NCBI RefSeq assembly: GCF_023509825.1
Contig: NZ_JAKQXY010000001.1
Coordinates: 248,001 to 312,000 of the forward strand
Direction of reading: 5' to 3'
DNA length: 64,000 nt
Source: Spiroplasma attinicola
GTDB taxonomy: Bacteria > Bacillota_I > Bacilli_A > Mycoplasmatales > VBWQ01
Shown here: piece by piece, positions 42,266 to 56,728 of the stretch
Numbering within the stretch: the first letter of the stretch is position 1
Layout: each line of letters begins with the position of its first letter
Program-made: the position numbers and the translations under genes
Notes under the pieces: model-generated
Databases searched by the model: none
Seen by the model: the letters and a program-made list of their open reading frames with translations, nothing else
Told to the model about the DNA's origin: nothing

Positions 42266-43675
42266 ATGAAAATTGCCATTATTGGTGCTGGTGCAACTGG
42301 AATGGGTGTTGCAAGTAAATTAGCACGAGAAAATAAAAACTTAAAAATTCATGTCTTTCAAAATCATAACTACATTTCTTTGGGAGCATGTGCGATTCCA
42401 TATTTTATTAGCAATGATTTTAGAAAACAAAGTTTATTAAATGCTAGAACAACAAAAGATTTTAAAAATGAAAAAGCATATCAAAGTAAAATTCAGTTTC
42501 ATTTAAATCATATTGTTAAAAATATTAATCCAGAAAAAAATGAACTTACTTATCAAAATCAAAAAAATAATAAAAGTAATAAAATTAAATACCAATATTT
42601 AGTAATTGCTACCGGTGCGAAAGGTAATATTTTTCCACCATTCAATTTAAAAAAGCAACCAAAAAATTTATTTAATGTCATAACTAAAGAAGACGCAATT
42701 AATATTAAAAAAATTATCAAAAATTCACAAAAAATTGCGATTATTGGCGGTAGCTTTATTGGCTTAGAAATGGCTGAAGCATGTGCAAAATTAAAAAAAG
42801 ATACAACAATTATTGAAGTTAAAAATGGTTTAATGGCAAATGTTTTTGATCATGAATTTAGTCAATTAATTTATGATGAAGTTACTGGAAAAAATGCTAA
42901 TAATCAAAAAGCAAATAAACAACTAATGGCAACTAAAGTATTGCTCAATACAACAATTGAAGAAATAAATCTTAAAGATGATACAATTGTTAGTTTAAAA
43001 ACTAACAAAGGCGAACTAATTGAATGTGATTTAGTATTACTAGCAACAGGCTTTCGACCTAATACCGACTTCTTAACTAAGAATAATATTAAATTAGCAA
43101 AAAATAATGCTGTAATTATTAATCAATACGGCCAAGTCTTAAAATCAGATTCAAGTGTTTATGAAAACATTTTTAGTGGCGGTGATTGTGCCATAATTAT
43201 TAATAAAATAAGTCAAAATATTGATTACTTACCATTAGCAACTACTGCTAATAAAATTGCAAGAGTAATTGCTCATAATATTACTCACCCAGATCAGAAA
43301 GAATCTTGACCTGGAACTCTTGGTTCGGGAATTCTTAGAGTTAAAAACTTAGAACTTGCTAAAACTGGAATTAAAGATGATTCTTGAACATCAGAAAGAG
43401 TTGCTTCTGTCTTTGTCAAAAGCAATGATATTCCAATTTATTTTAAAACAGCAAAACCATTATATTTAAAACTAACTTATGATAAGACTTCTTATCAACT
43501 TCTTGGTGCACAAATCGCAGGCTATAATAAAGCAGTATTAAGAATCGATGCTTTAGCAACCGCAATTTGAAATAAAATGGATAGTCGTGATTTACAAAAT
43601 TTAGATTTAGTATATGCGCCACCTTTTGCAACAACAAGCGATATTATTCATATTGCTGCAAGAAAAATCAAATAA
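42266..43675 (+). CDS. nox: NADH oxidase (FAD-dependent, CoA-disulfide-reductase family)
   Basis: 469 residues from ATG 42266 (MKIAIIGAGATGMGVASKL); an in-frame ATG seven codons earlier has no ribosome site of its own. FAD site at the start, redox Cys in SLGACAIPY (near residue 43), NADH site IAIIGGSFIGLEMAEACAKL, FAD tail IFSGGDCA, then the dimerisation domain. It turns NADH and O2 into water (or peroxide) and regenerates NAD for glycolysis. A longer linker (NNQKANKQLMATKV) is seen mid-protein. The symporter gene follows 15 bases later. Confidence 0.9.
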
Positions 43676-43690
43676 TAGAAAGAAGAAATT

Positions 43691-45484
43691 ATGACTCTTT
43701 TAGCTGATAATAAAAAAATTAATTTGCTGCGAGATTTTCTTGGTATCTCTCACTGACAAAGTTTAGTAGCAATTTTAATTTTTTTCACCATTATTATTGC
43801 TTTATCAATTACAATTAAAAAAACAAGATTGAAATTTCCTTATCGGATCTTTATTGGCATGGGATTAGGGTTAATTTTTGGTTTAACAATTCAAGGTATT
43901 ACTGGTTTTAATCCTAATAATATTACTAATCCACTTTTATCAGGTGGTGAAACACAAAATCCCCATTATATTGAATGAGCTGGTGAAACTGCTCGTTGAG
44001 TGGAACTAATTAAGAATATCTTTATTACTGGTATTACTATGCTAACAGTGCCAATTGTTTTCTTAGCTATTGCTCGTATCACTGCCAAAAAACTTGCTAG
44101 CACTAATCAATTAATGAAAGTTTCAATTACCGGCATTGTTATTTTATTAGTAAATGTTGCGATTGCTTTTTGTATCGCTTTTGGGCTAGGAATGGCCTTT
44201 AAAATTGGCCAAAACTTTCATTTAAGCGAAAGTGGTACTTATACAAGAGATAGTGTTAAAGGAATTCCTGCTTTAATTGCTGGTTATATTCCTAGTAGTT
44301 TTATTGGTGTCTTTACTCAATTTCTAATTATTCCCGTAATTATTCTAGGTTTTTTAGTTGGTTATGCAATTAAAAAACTAACAAAAAGAAACGAACAACG
44401 AATGGATAAAGCCCGTAGTGTTTTAGAAACAATGTGAAAAATTATTACTTCAATTTTAACAATGTTCGTGAAAATTATGCCGTTTGCTGTTATGAGTATG
44501 TTAGCTTCTGCGATTATGAATTATCCAATCGGCGCTCTAGCTGATATTGGTATTATTATTGGTGTTGCGTACTTGGCATTAGTGATTACTTTTGCCTGAC
44601 ATTTATTATCATTATTCATCTTTGGTGTTAATCCTTGACGATGATTGAAAAAAGCACAACGACCAATTATTAGTGGATTTACAACACAATCATCAAGTGC
44701 AACATTACCAATTGCTCTTGACACTTTAAAAAATAATCTAAAAATTAAAGAAGAAGCAGCCGATACTGTTATGCCACTATCAACAACAATTGGACTTAGC
44801 GGTTGTGCTGGTGTTCAAGCAGGAATTATTCTATCGTTCTTATATTTTTCAGTTATTAAACAAGGTGACTTTCCTGATTGAACAATTGCTTTATTATTTA
44901 TTAATGGTTTAATTGTTACTTTAATTGCTTCTTTAGGAATTGCTGGAGTTCCTGGTACTGCTAGTGTTGTTACTGCCGGTGTCTTAGGTGGTTTAGGATT
45001 TGGTGCTTTTTATGCATCGGTTTATGGTATTATTGGTGCTTTAGATGGCTTGTTTGATATGGGAAGAACTGCTGTTAATATTTCTGGTGGTTTACAAGCA
45101 ACGGCAATTGCTAGTCGTAATAATGATATGATTGAAGATGAGAAGTTAAAATTAAAAAATTATTTATTCAAGCCACTTCATATTTTAAATAAAAAGATTG
45201 GGGCAAAAATTGCTGTTAGAAAAGCAAAAGAAAATGAAATTAATAATTTAAAAAAAGCATATGAAGCAAAAATTGCAGTATTAAAAAAAGCAAGAGATAA
45301 TAAAATTCAAGCAATCAATGATTCAGATCAAAATGTAACTCCTAATCCAAATATTGACATTGATATTGCTAATGTTAAAACAAACTATCAAGAACAAGTT
45401 AAAACTTTAAAATTAGAAATGAAAGCTAAAATTAAAGCAATTAAAAAGCAAAAAAATAATAATCAAAATAATAATGAACATTAA
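43691..45484 (+). CDS. Dicarboxylate/amino acid:cation symporter (DAACS) with coiled-coil tail
   Basis: 597 residues. About eight membrane segments plus the two re-entrant hairpins: the Ser-rich TTQSSSATLPIAL and, later, GVPGTASVV and DMGRTAVNISG (the NMDGT-type metal site variant). These mark the glutamate/aspartate/cystine symporter family. The last 120 residues are an added tail very rich in Lys, Glu and Ala (KAYEAKIAVLKKARDNKI), probably a coiled coil in the cytosol. The substrate may be a dicarboxylate, Ser/Thr or cystine. TGA codons split it in standard code. It is co-directional with nox at 15 bases. Confidence 0.88.
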
Positions 45485-45490
45485 AACAGA

Positions 45491-45522
45491 AAAAAGTTGA
45501 ATCTTACAGTTCAACTTTTTTT
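45491..45522 (+). terminator. Terminator after the symporter gene
   Basis: 11-bp perfect stem (45491-45501 with 45510-45520), 8-base loop, T run. Also a fair terminator for the leftward array ending at 45546. Confidence 0.85.
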
Positions 45523-45545
45523 AATTTTGATTAAATAAATAATAA

Positions 45546-46472
45546 TTATCAATTTTCCATTATAAGTTCTTTAGAATCTTCATCAAACTTTAAAAAAATA
45601 ACTAAAGTCGCAATATAATAAGACCCAAGATTAAATACTAAGAAACGAACCACTGTCACAAAATAATAATAACTTTTATTATTTACTAATTTTTTTAATT
45701 TTGTTTGAATAATAAGAAACGCTATTATTCTTGGTATTGATCAAATAGATAATATTAAAAAATTTAGAAAAAATAAAATTCAAAATATTATTTTAATAAT
45801 ATTAATTGGCACAAAATAACCAATAAGAATTGTAGTTATAAAAATAAATAAATTAATTATTAATATTAAAAAATCTATTTGAAAAATTGCTTTTAAATAA
45901 TGCTTAATTGTTTGCAAATTTAAATTATTATTAACAATCTTAAAATCAGCAGTAATATTTGATAAATAATTCTTATGTTTATGCTTAAGAAATAATAAAC
46001 TTCCAATAATGCTAAAAAGATTTAAAGTAATAATATCTAATCATAATAATTTTAAGTATTGATTACGATAATTAGCTTTAAGAGATAATTTATAACAATC
46101 ACTAAAAACTCTAATAAGAAAAATAACAAATAAACTTTTAATTATAACAGTTCCAATTCAAGGAATACTAAAACTATCTTTAGGAATTCCAGAAAATTTA
46201 ATGCCAAAAAAAATATATAATAAAAGAACAATATAAATAGCATTTGCAAAAATTATAAATGCAGTAAAAATTAAATTAATCCAATAAGAACAATAAAATC
46301 ATTTTAAAATTACTGGTTTAAGGTCTAAATCTTTTTTAAAATCAGGTTTAATAACGAAAAATCTAAAAGTATCAGATATTTCTTTGTTGATTAAATCAAC
46401 TGCTTCTTCTGAAGCTATTTTTTTTCTTCTAAGTAATCATATTGTAATTTTTTTTAAAATCATTCCACCCAT
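45546..46472 (-). CDS. Multi-pass membrane protein, array member 1
   Basis: 308 residues with about six membrane segments. Landmarks shared by all four array members: a basic N-terminus; F(D/K)LKP.IL; W..YWI near residue 60; SDCYKLSLKANYR; YLKLLWLDI-TLN; LIGYFVPIN; and a C-terminus LKFDEDSKELIMENW. This copy is the most divergent and starts MGGMILKKITIW rather than MGW. No known family recognised. It is last of a leftward run Q-P4-P3-P2-P1 that begins with the Trp-rich secreted protein at 50411. Confidence 0.65.
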
Positions 46473-46621
46473 AATTGCTTTCCAATTCTAATTGCTTTTT
46501 ATTAATTGGTTATTATGGCATTGTAATTCATGTTTTAGAATTTTATTAATTTAAAAAAATAAGTTTAGTAAATAATTATTAATAATTTGTAATTTTTAAA
46601 AGTATCTTTTTAAATAACTTA

Positions 46622-47499
46622 TTATCAGTTTTCTAATAAATATTCTTTAGAATATGAATCAAATTTTAAAAGATTAAGAAAAATAATAAGATAATAGTAT
46701 CCAAAATTAAATCCTAAAAATCGAATTATTGTAAGTAAAAGATAATAATTACCATCATTTGATAAATTATTAAGCATTTTCCGAACAATTATTAATCCAG
46801 CAATTTTTTGGAATGATCAAATCTGGATAAAAATAATAGTTAAAAAATCAAAAATTATACAAAATAACCAATTAAGATTGCTATTATAAAAATAATTAAA
46901 CTAAATAATAAAATAAACATTTCAATTTTAGTAATGATTTTACAAAAATCTTTAATTGCTTGCGAATTTAAATTAAGTTGTTTATTTAAGATTTGATTTT
47001 TATTTTTGATAAAAGTTAAAGTTCCAATAATATTAAGAAAATTTAAAGTAAAAATATCTAATCATAATAACTTTAAATATCCATCACGATATTCTCCTCT
47101 TAACGATAACTTATAATAATCACTAACCCAACGAATAAGAAATAAAATAACTAAAGCAGTAAGAATTAATGTTACAATTCAATTTCATTTAGGAACATCG
47201 CCTAATAATTTAAAGTTTTTATAATTGAAAAAATGAACAAAAAATAAAAACAAATAGAAAGAATTTGCTACAATACTACACACAAACAAGACACCATCAA
47301 TTCAATACGCTCAAAAAAATAATCTTAAAATTCCTGGTTTAAGATCAAAATTATTTCTAATCATAGACTTAATACTATACAATCTACGAGAACGAACTAA
47401 TTTTTTAAAGTCTGTATTAATTTCCGTCCTTGATATTAATAATTTTTTGCCACATAATAAACCTGTGAATCGATATAATATTAATGAAACTCAACCCAT
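46622..47499 (-). pseudogene. Array member 2, broken by a 28-base deletion
   Basis: It starts MGW and follows its neighbour P3 closely for about 210 codons, then meets TAA right after LIGYFV (about 46860). Compared with P3, 28 bases are missing exactly between two copies of TTTGT, so the frame is lost. Beyond the deletion the old frame resumes (WSFQKIAGLIIV-RKML ... FLGFNFGYYYL ... LLEN, W) to TGA-TAA at 46622. The lesion is typical of slippage between short repeats. The short product may still be made, but it would lack the last two membrane segments. Confidence 0.75.
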
Positions 47500-47578
47500 A
47501 ATAACCTCTATTTAATTAAATAAAATAGCTATCAATTCTCCAAAATGAATTCTTTAGTACTTTCATCAAATTTTAAAA
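47491..47578. repeat. 88-bp perfect direct repeat, copy 1 (copy 2 at 48447-48534)
   Basis: The junction between members 2 and 3 (start codon of one, stop of the next) is repeated without mismatch 956 bases to the right at the junction of members 3 and 4. Similarity continues on the right with few differences. The repeat unit equals one gene plus spacer. Confidence 0.85.
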
Positions 47579-48455
47579 GATTAAGAAAAATAACAAGATA
47601 ATAGTATCCAAAATTAAGTCCTAAAAATCGAATTATTGTAAATAAAAGATAATAATTACTATCATTTAATAAATTTTTAAGCATTTTTTGGACTATTATT
47701 AACCCAACAATTTTCTGAAATGATCAACCTTGAATGAAAGCGATATTTCAAACAATAATAATAGTACAAACTATCTTAATACTATTAATTGAAACAAAAT
47801 AACCAATAAGTATTGCCCCAGCAAATAATATTAAATTAAATAATAAAATAAATACTTCAATTTTAGTAACTACCTTAGAAAAATCTTTAATTGGTTTCGA
47901 ACTTAAATTAAGTTGTTTAATTTTTTGATTATTTTGATTTAAATTTGAGTGCTTCCTATTTTTAATAAAAATTAACGTACCAATTATATTAAGAAAATTT
48001 AAAGTAAAAATATCTAACCATAACAACTTTAAATAATTATCATAATATTTATCTCTTAATGATAATTTATAATAATCACTGATGTTTCTAATAAAAAATA
48101 AAATAACTAAAAAATTAATAATGAAAGTTCCAATTCAATTTCAACTAATATCAGTTTTATCAATTCCAGAAATTTTAATACCAAAAAAAAGATAGAAAAA
48201 AAGTGAAGTATAAAAAATATTTGCTACAATACTACATGCAAACAAAACACCATCAATTCAATACGCTCAAAAAAATAATCTTAAAATTCCTGGTTTAAGA
48301 TCAAAATTAATTCTAATCATAGACTTAATACTATACGTTCTATGAGAACGAACTAATTTTTTAAAGTCTGTATTAATTTCTGTTCTTGATATTAATAATT
48401 TTTTACCACATAATAAACCTGTGAATCGATATAATATTAATGAAATTCAACCCAT
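47529..48455 (-). CDS. Multi-pass membrane protein, array member 3
   Basis: 308 residues from ATG 48455. Same plan as members 1 and 4, with about six membrane segments and many TGA-Trp. The linker between segments 4 and 5 is Asn/Gln-rich (NLNQNNQKIKQLN). The C-terminus is FDESTKEFILENW. Its N-terminal 60 codons and upstream region are almost identical to those of member 2, and its 3' end to that of member 4, evidence of recent tandem duplication. Function unknown. Spacing to the next gene is 29 bases, fit for co-transcription. Confidence 0.65.
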
Positions 48456-48534
48456 AATAACCTCTATTTAATTAAATAAAATAGCTATCAATTCTCCAAA
48501 ATGAATTCTTTAGTACTTTCATCAAATTTTAAAA
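48447..48534. repeat. 88-bp perfect direct repeat, copy 2
   Basis: See copy 1 at 47491-47578. Crossing over between the copies would delete or add one whole gene while keeping the flanks intact. Confidence 0.85.
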
Positions 48535-49417
48535 TATTAATAAAAACAGCCATATAATAACCGCCAAAATTAAATCCCAAAAAACGAATTATTACTAATA
48601 AATAGTAATAATTATTATTATTTAATAAATTCTTAAGCATTTTTTGAATAATTATTAATCCGGCAATTTTCTGAAATGACCAACCTTGAATTAAAGCAAT
48701 AGTTCAAAAAATAAAAAAAAGACAAATGAATTTAATACTATTAATTGAAACAAAATAACAAATAAGCATGGCACCTGCAAATAATATTAAATTAATTAAC
48801 AAAATAAATAATTCAATTTTAGTAATGATTTTAGAAAAATCTTTAATTACTTGAGGATTTAAATTAATAGCATTAATTTTTAAATTATCAATATTCAAAT
48901 TCCGTATTTGTTTTTTATTTTTAAGAAAAATCAAAATCCCAATTATATTAAGAAAATTTAAAGTAAAAATATCTAATCATAATAATTTTAAATAACTATA
49001 ACGATAATTACTTCTTAATGATAATTTATAACAATCATTAATTCAACGAATAAGAAAAAATACAACAAAAAAACTAATAATTAAAATTCCAATTCAAGGA
49101 AAAATAAAATCATTATCAGAAGCATCATCAGATATTTTAAAATTAAAAGACATACCAAAAAAAATTGAAGTATAAAAAGTATTTACTGTAAAACTAATTG
49201 CAAAAAAAACACCATCAATTCAATAAGCTCAAAAAAATAATCTTAAAATCCCTGATTTAAGATCAAAATTATTTTGAACCACAGATTTCATACTATATAA
49301 TCTACGAGTTGTAATTATTTTTTTTCTTGTCGTTTCAATCTCTGTTTTTGTAATTAAATTTTTTTTTCCACATGATAATCCGACAATTTTAGACAAAAAT
49401 AATGAAAATCAACCCAT
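48485..49417 (-). CDS. Multi-pass membrane protein, array member 4
   Basis: 310 residues from ATG 49417, with a consensus ribosome site (AGGAGG) 7 bases upstream, the best of the array. About six membrane segments with the shared landmarks (NNFDLKSGILRLFFW, YWIDGVFF, DCYKLSLRSNYR, YLKLLWLDIFTLNFLNIIG). It starts 34 bases after the stop of the secreted Trp-rich gene, so it is the first membrane partner made with it. No family recognised. Immunity or transport are possible jobs by analogy with other secreted protein/membrane protein pairs. Confidence 0.65.
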
Positions 49418-49451
49418 AATTAACCTCCTAAAGAATTTATTTTATTATATC

Positions 49452-50411
49452 TTATTCAGCTGAAATCTTTCCAGGAATAATGAAACAAGGTCATTTTCAT
49501 TTTACACCCTTGCCGTTATCAGCATTCAATATTTGTCCTGTCACTGAAGCAAAAAGACTAGCTACTAATTCAAGAATTGGTAAAAGTCATCCAGTTGCAG
49601 AAGTTAAAGCTAAAACAAAACTCATCAAACTAGTGAAAATTGCTAAAATATCAATAATTTCTCCTAATAAATTTAAATCAAATCCACCAAATATTTTTGA
49701 AAGTTGTTTTAATCCGTTATTAACTTTAGCAGTATCACCAATAGTATGAGCAATTTTTAATTCTTCAGTTATTTTTTCAATTTCAGTGATATTTTTAATA
49801 ATAAAGACCATATTTGCAAATAATGCAAATAAATGTACTCATTTTGCATTTTTTACTGCAGTTTCACTAAAGTGAATATATCCGCCTCATTCTCAAAACT
49901 TTCATCAATGACTTGGACCATAAGTAGAACCTCACATATAAGATGATTTAGATTTTACTCCGATTGAGTTGCTATCAAAGTAAACAATATCATTATTGCT
50001 ATTATCTAAATTTTTAAAAGTCTTAGGATTAGTTGGATAAATTAATTGTACTTCACTATTGTTAATAACAACTTTAATATAACCATTATTAACCGCTTCA
50101 TTAAGATGAACTAAAGCTAAATCAAGGTGATTTAAAACTTCTGTTGGCAATTTTGTCATATCTAATTGCTTTTTATTAATTGATAATTGCTGATGGTGGT
50201 ATTGTAAACTATGTTTAAGAGTTTCATCAATTTTGGCATCGTTTCAACTCTGAGATTCTTTATCAAGTTCGGTGATTTTTGCTGCAGTTAAATCTTTTGT
50301 TTCATCTTTAATATTAATTGTTGTTTTGCTTGCTAAAAAAGCATTGCTTAAAAACCCGACTGAACTAGTTGTTACAGTAAGAGTTCCAAAAATTGCTAAA
50401 AATTTTCTCAT
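49452..50411 (-). CDS. Secreted or anchored protein with Trp-rich patch and hydrophobic hairpins
   Basis: 319 residues. A signal-type start (MRKFLAIFGTLTVTTSSVGF) is followed by a charged part with possible coiled coil (KITELDKESQSW, HHQQLSINKKQ). Near residue 165 comes a dense aromatic cluster (WGSTYGPSHWWKFWEWGG, nearly all TGA), then hydrophobic segments (WVHLFALFANMVFIIKNI, and later LGEIIDILAIFTSLMSFVLAL). It ends GVKWKWPCFIIPGK. The architecture parallels the protein at 12396-13124. No family recognised. It heads the run of four membrane-protein genes. AGAGGG precedes the ATG. Confidence 0.6.
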
Positions 50412-50522
50412 AAATCCCTCTTTTTTATTTTTAATTAGACAGTAAAGTCTTTAACCTAATTAAATTTATAAAACTATTATATGAAAAAAATTAAATCTTT
50501 CCAATAGATTTTTTTAGTAATT

Positions 50523-50562
50523 TAAAAAAATGAACTCAATTTTATAATAAAACTGAGTTCAT
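50523..50562 (-). terminator. Terminator after the P-type ATPase gene
   Basis: ATGAACTCA-type stem of 16-17 bp with a short loop and, on the minus strand, seven T after it. Confidence 0.8.
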
Positions 50563-50578
50563 CTTAATCTTAATTAAT

Positions 50579-53302
<2,724 letters not shown>

Positions 53303-53321
53303 TAATGTCCCCTTATAAAAT

Positions 53322-54185
53322 TTAATCAATTAAATCTTTTCATACTTTTTTATCATCTGGATCTGGTCCTAATCTTTTTTGTGGTAATTGATTAATTTCT
53401 GCCATTTCTTTATCTGTTAAACTAAAATTACCAATATTAGGATTTTCAATAATTCTTTTTGGTGTTACAGATTTTGGAATAATAATTTCATTTAATTGTC
53501 ATGCTCACTTTAAAGCAATTTGAATTGTACTTGCTTGATATTTCTTTGCTAAAGCAACTAATAAAGGAATTTCATCAGTTTTACCTGCCATCATTGTTCT
53601 TCATGATGTAACGGCAATGTTATTTTTGTGACAAAAATTAACCACATCTAACTGATTAAATCCCGGATGAGTTTCAATTTGATTAACCATTGGTTTAATT
53701 TTTACTTGTTTCAAAAATGCTTCCAAATGATGAATTTTAAAATTAGAAACACCAATTGCTTTTACTTTACCTTCTTGATATGCTTCTTCTAAAAACTTTC
53801 AGCATTGATAACGATTTTTTGTTGGTCAATGAATTAAACACAAATCCAAATAATCAACTTGTAAGCGTTTTAAAATCGCAAAGAAAGCTTTTTTCGCTTT
53901 GTCATATTCATGATCAGTATTTCAAATTTTTGAAGTAATAAAAATATCTTTTCGTGTTACTTCAGGATGTTGCTTTAAAAAGTCTTTTATTGCACGACCA
54001 ATTTCTGTTTCATTATTATAATATTGAGCTGTATCAATTAAACGATAACCATTTTCCAAAGCAACAATTACCGCTTTATACGCTTCATTTTCATTTTCCA
54101 TTAAATAAGTTCCCAAACCAAATTGGGGCATTAGAACACCATTGCTTAATTTAATTTTTTTTGTCAAAATTTCATTCTTAGTCAT
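53322..54185 (-). CDS. Aldo/keto reductase
   Basis: 287 residues. It shows LSNGVLMPQFGLGTYL, GYRLIDTAQYYNNETEIGRAI (catalytic Asp and Tyr), ITSKIW, YLDLCLIHWP (catalytic His), KVKAIGVSNF, NQIETHPGF and the NADPH-binding IIIPKSVTPKRI-ENPNIGNFSLT. It belongs to the AKR5/YtbE-like group that reduces aldehydes and methylglyoxal with NADPH. AGAGG lies upstream. It is likely co-transcribed with the P-type ATPase that follows, though no functional link is evident. Confidence 0.93.
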
Positions 54186-54389
54186 TTCTTAATACCTCTT
54201 TTCAATTATTTAAATTAGTTTACTACAAAACTAAGAAAAATTTTAGTATATTTGATTAATAACTAATTTTGATTACTAATTTTAAAAATTAATCTTTGAG
54301 TTTTTTACTCTTAATAATCTTATTATACTAAATTAATCTTACTAGGTTTGTAATTACAATCAGACTAATAATATTTACTAATAAAATAA

Positions 54390-55187
54390 TTAACAATAAC
54401 GATAAAGAAATACTAAAATTGCTGCTCCAGTTAAAACATCATTTTGGTTATGATCAGAAACATAACTTAAAAAATTACTTAATAAACAAATCCGATTAGT
54501 AAAATATGAATCAATTGTGCGACCAATTTCATAATTAGAAATTACTGATTTTGGTTTTAAAAGTTTTAAATAATCACGATTATTATTTATTAATAACGAT
54601 GTTTTTTTTGTTGCTCCAACTCGATTAGTACTAACACTTTTATTTTTATATTCTGGTAAATTAACAATTTGATCATTATTTCAAATATCATATAAATCAA
54701 AAATTTTATTTTCTTGAAAAAAATAATTAACTTTATTTTTTAATTTTTTATGACCATCAAAATAAGTTAAATACGCTTTTAATAAATTAGTTTCAGTATG
54801 AGCATCAAGAGTAATTAATGATTTAACACGATATTTTATTAATTTTTTAATTAAAAAATTATAGAAAAGTTCTTGAAATGGAATAATTATTTCTAAAGTA
54901 TTTAAATTTTTTTCTTTAGGCAATTCTGTTTTTGCGAAAAGTTTGATTTTTTTAGCATCTAAGTTATGTCCTTGTAAATCATTTGGTTTATTGAAAATAA
55001 CAACAGCAACAGAAAATATTTTTTCAAATAAATCTGTCTTTGCTTTCGGTGATAAAGAATTCTTTTTAAAAATACGAAAAGTTTCAAAATCAATAATTGC
55101 AATTGGATAAACAATTTTGTCAAGAAAACTTCTAGTTTTTAATTGATCAATTTCTAATTTAGTACCATTTATTTCTAATTCTTTCAT
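54390..55187 (-). CDS. DnaQ-like/DUF2779-type putative nuclease
   Basis: 265 residues. IVYPIAIIDFETFRIF carries the DFE(T) motif of the DEDD exonuclease fold. SLITLDAHTETNLL may be the second acidic site, and YEIGRTIDSYF is near the third, but a full DEDDh set is not clear. Similar proteins in mycoplasmas and spiroplasmas are annotated DUF2779. Two TGA-Trp. It stands alone between aldo/keto reductase and tuf with its own upstream spacer. Role unknown; RNA or DNA processing is a guess from the fold. Confidence 0.55.
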
Positions 55188-55290
55188 TAACTTTTCTTTC
55201 TACTTTCGACTCTATTGCCAACTCTTATAGTTAATTATAATATATTTCATTCTAATTATTTTAATTTAAAATCAAATTAAAATCAGACAA

Positions 55291-55325
55291 TAAAAAAAGA
55301 TGAATTATTAAATTCACCTTTTTGG
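55291..55325 (-). terminator. Terminator after tuf
   Basis: AAAAAGGTGAATT with ATTCATCTTTTT (one G-T pair), loop of 5, long T run on the minus strand. Confidence 0.85.
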
Positions 55326-55335
55326 AAAATAGTTA

Positions 55336-56583
55336 TTAAGATATAACTTTAGTTACAGTTCCCGCTCCAACAGTTTTACCACCTTCACGGATTGAGAATT
55401 CTGTACCATCTTCAAGAGCAATATTTTTCAATAATCCAACTTTAATTGTTACAGTATCTCCTGGTTGTACCATTTCAACTTTATCTTTATCGTTCATATC
55501 AGTAATTGTGCTAACTTCACCAGTTACATCAGTTGTACGGAAATAAAATTGTGGACGATATTTAGCAAAGAATGGAGTATGTCTTCCACCTTCATCTTTT
55601 TTAAGAACATAAATTGTTGCTTTAAATTCAACATGAGGTTTTACACTACCTGGTAAGGCAATTGTTTGACCACGTTCAATTTCTTCACGCTTAATTCCTC
55701 TTAATAATAATCCAACATTATCTCCAGCTTCAGCATTTGGCAATAATTTTTTGAACATTTCAATTCCTGTTACTGTTGTTTTCATTGGTTTTTTACCTAA
55801 TCCAACAATTTCAACTTCATCACCAACTTTTAGTTTTCCTCTTTCTACTCTACCAGTAGCAACTGTACCACGACCAGAAATTGTGAAAACATCTTCAACA
55901 GCTAATAAGAATGGTTTGTCTGTATCTCTAACTGGGTCTGGAAGATATGTATCCATAGCAGATAATAAGTCTTTAATTTTTGATACTCATTCAGCTTTAC
56001 CATCAATAGCACCTTTGGCACTACCACGAATAATTGGAGCATTATCACCATCAAATCCGTATTCTGTTAATAATTCACGAACTTCAACTTCAATTAAGTC
56101 AATTAATTCTTCATCATCAACCATGTCACATTTATTTAAAAATACAACAATGTTTTTAACTCCTACTTGATGAGCTAATAAAATGTGTTCTTTAGTTTGT
56201 GGCATTGGTCCATCAGTTGCAGAAACAACTAAAATTGAACCATCCATTTGAGCAGCACCAGTAATCATATTTTTAATATAGTCAGCGTGACCTGGACAGT
56301 CAACGTGAGCATAGTGACGTTTTGGTGTTTCGTACTCAACGTGAGCAGTATTAATCGTAATACCTCTTTTTCTTTCTTCTGGAGCACGATCAATATTATC
56401 GTAAGCTACATAATTTGCTTTATATCCTTCTTTAGCATGATCAGCACAGAATTTAGTAATAGCAGCAGTTAAAGTTGTCTTTCCATGGTCAACGTGACCA
56501 ATTGTTCCAACATTAACATGGACTTTATCACGAACAAAAGTTTCTTTTGCTCCTGTAGCTGGTTTACTTGTTTTTTCAGCCAT
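55336..56583 (-). CDS. tuf: Elongation factor Tu
   Basis: 415 residues. GTP site [14 protein letters not shown], switch [42 protein letters not shown], then domains 2 and 3. The N-terminus carries about 15 more residues than usual: [20 protein letters not shown] precedes [10 protein letters not shown] where most EF-Tu have MAKEKFDRSKPHVN. It brings aminoacyl-tRNA to the ribosome. AGGAGG-like site upstream. It follows fusA with a 145-base gap that may contain its own promoter. One TGA joins the two halves. Confidence 0.98.
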
Positions 56584-56728
56584 TTTTTTCTTCCTCCTTA
56601 AATTTTTTAAATATTTGAGTTTGTTTTTTAGATTTTTTTAATCTAAATTTTAATTTATTCATTATTTTTTAAGTTAATAATAAACTATAGTAATTTTAAA
56701 ATAATTTTACTTAATATGCAATAAGTAC

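Noticed and set aside
45546-49417. CRISPR or insertion-sequence explanation for the repeats
   Set aside because: The repeat is one gene plus spacer, with no short regular spacers, no terminal inverted repeats and no transposase.
55751-56170. 139-codon plus-strand frame
   Set aside because: Antisense shadow of tuf, whose codon bias leaves the opposite strand open.
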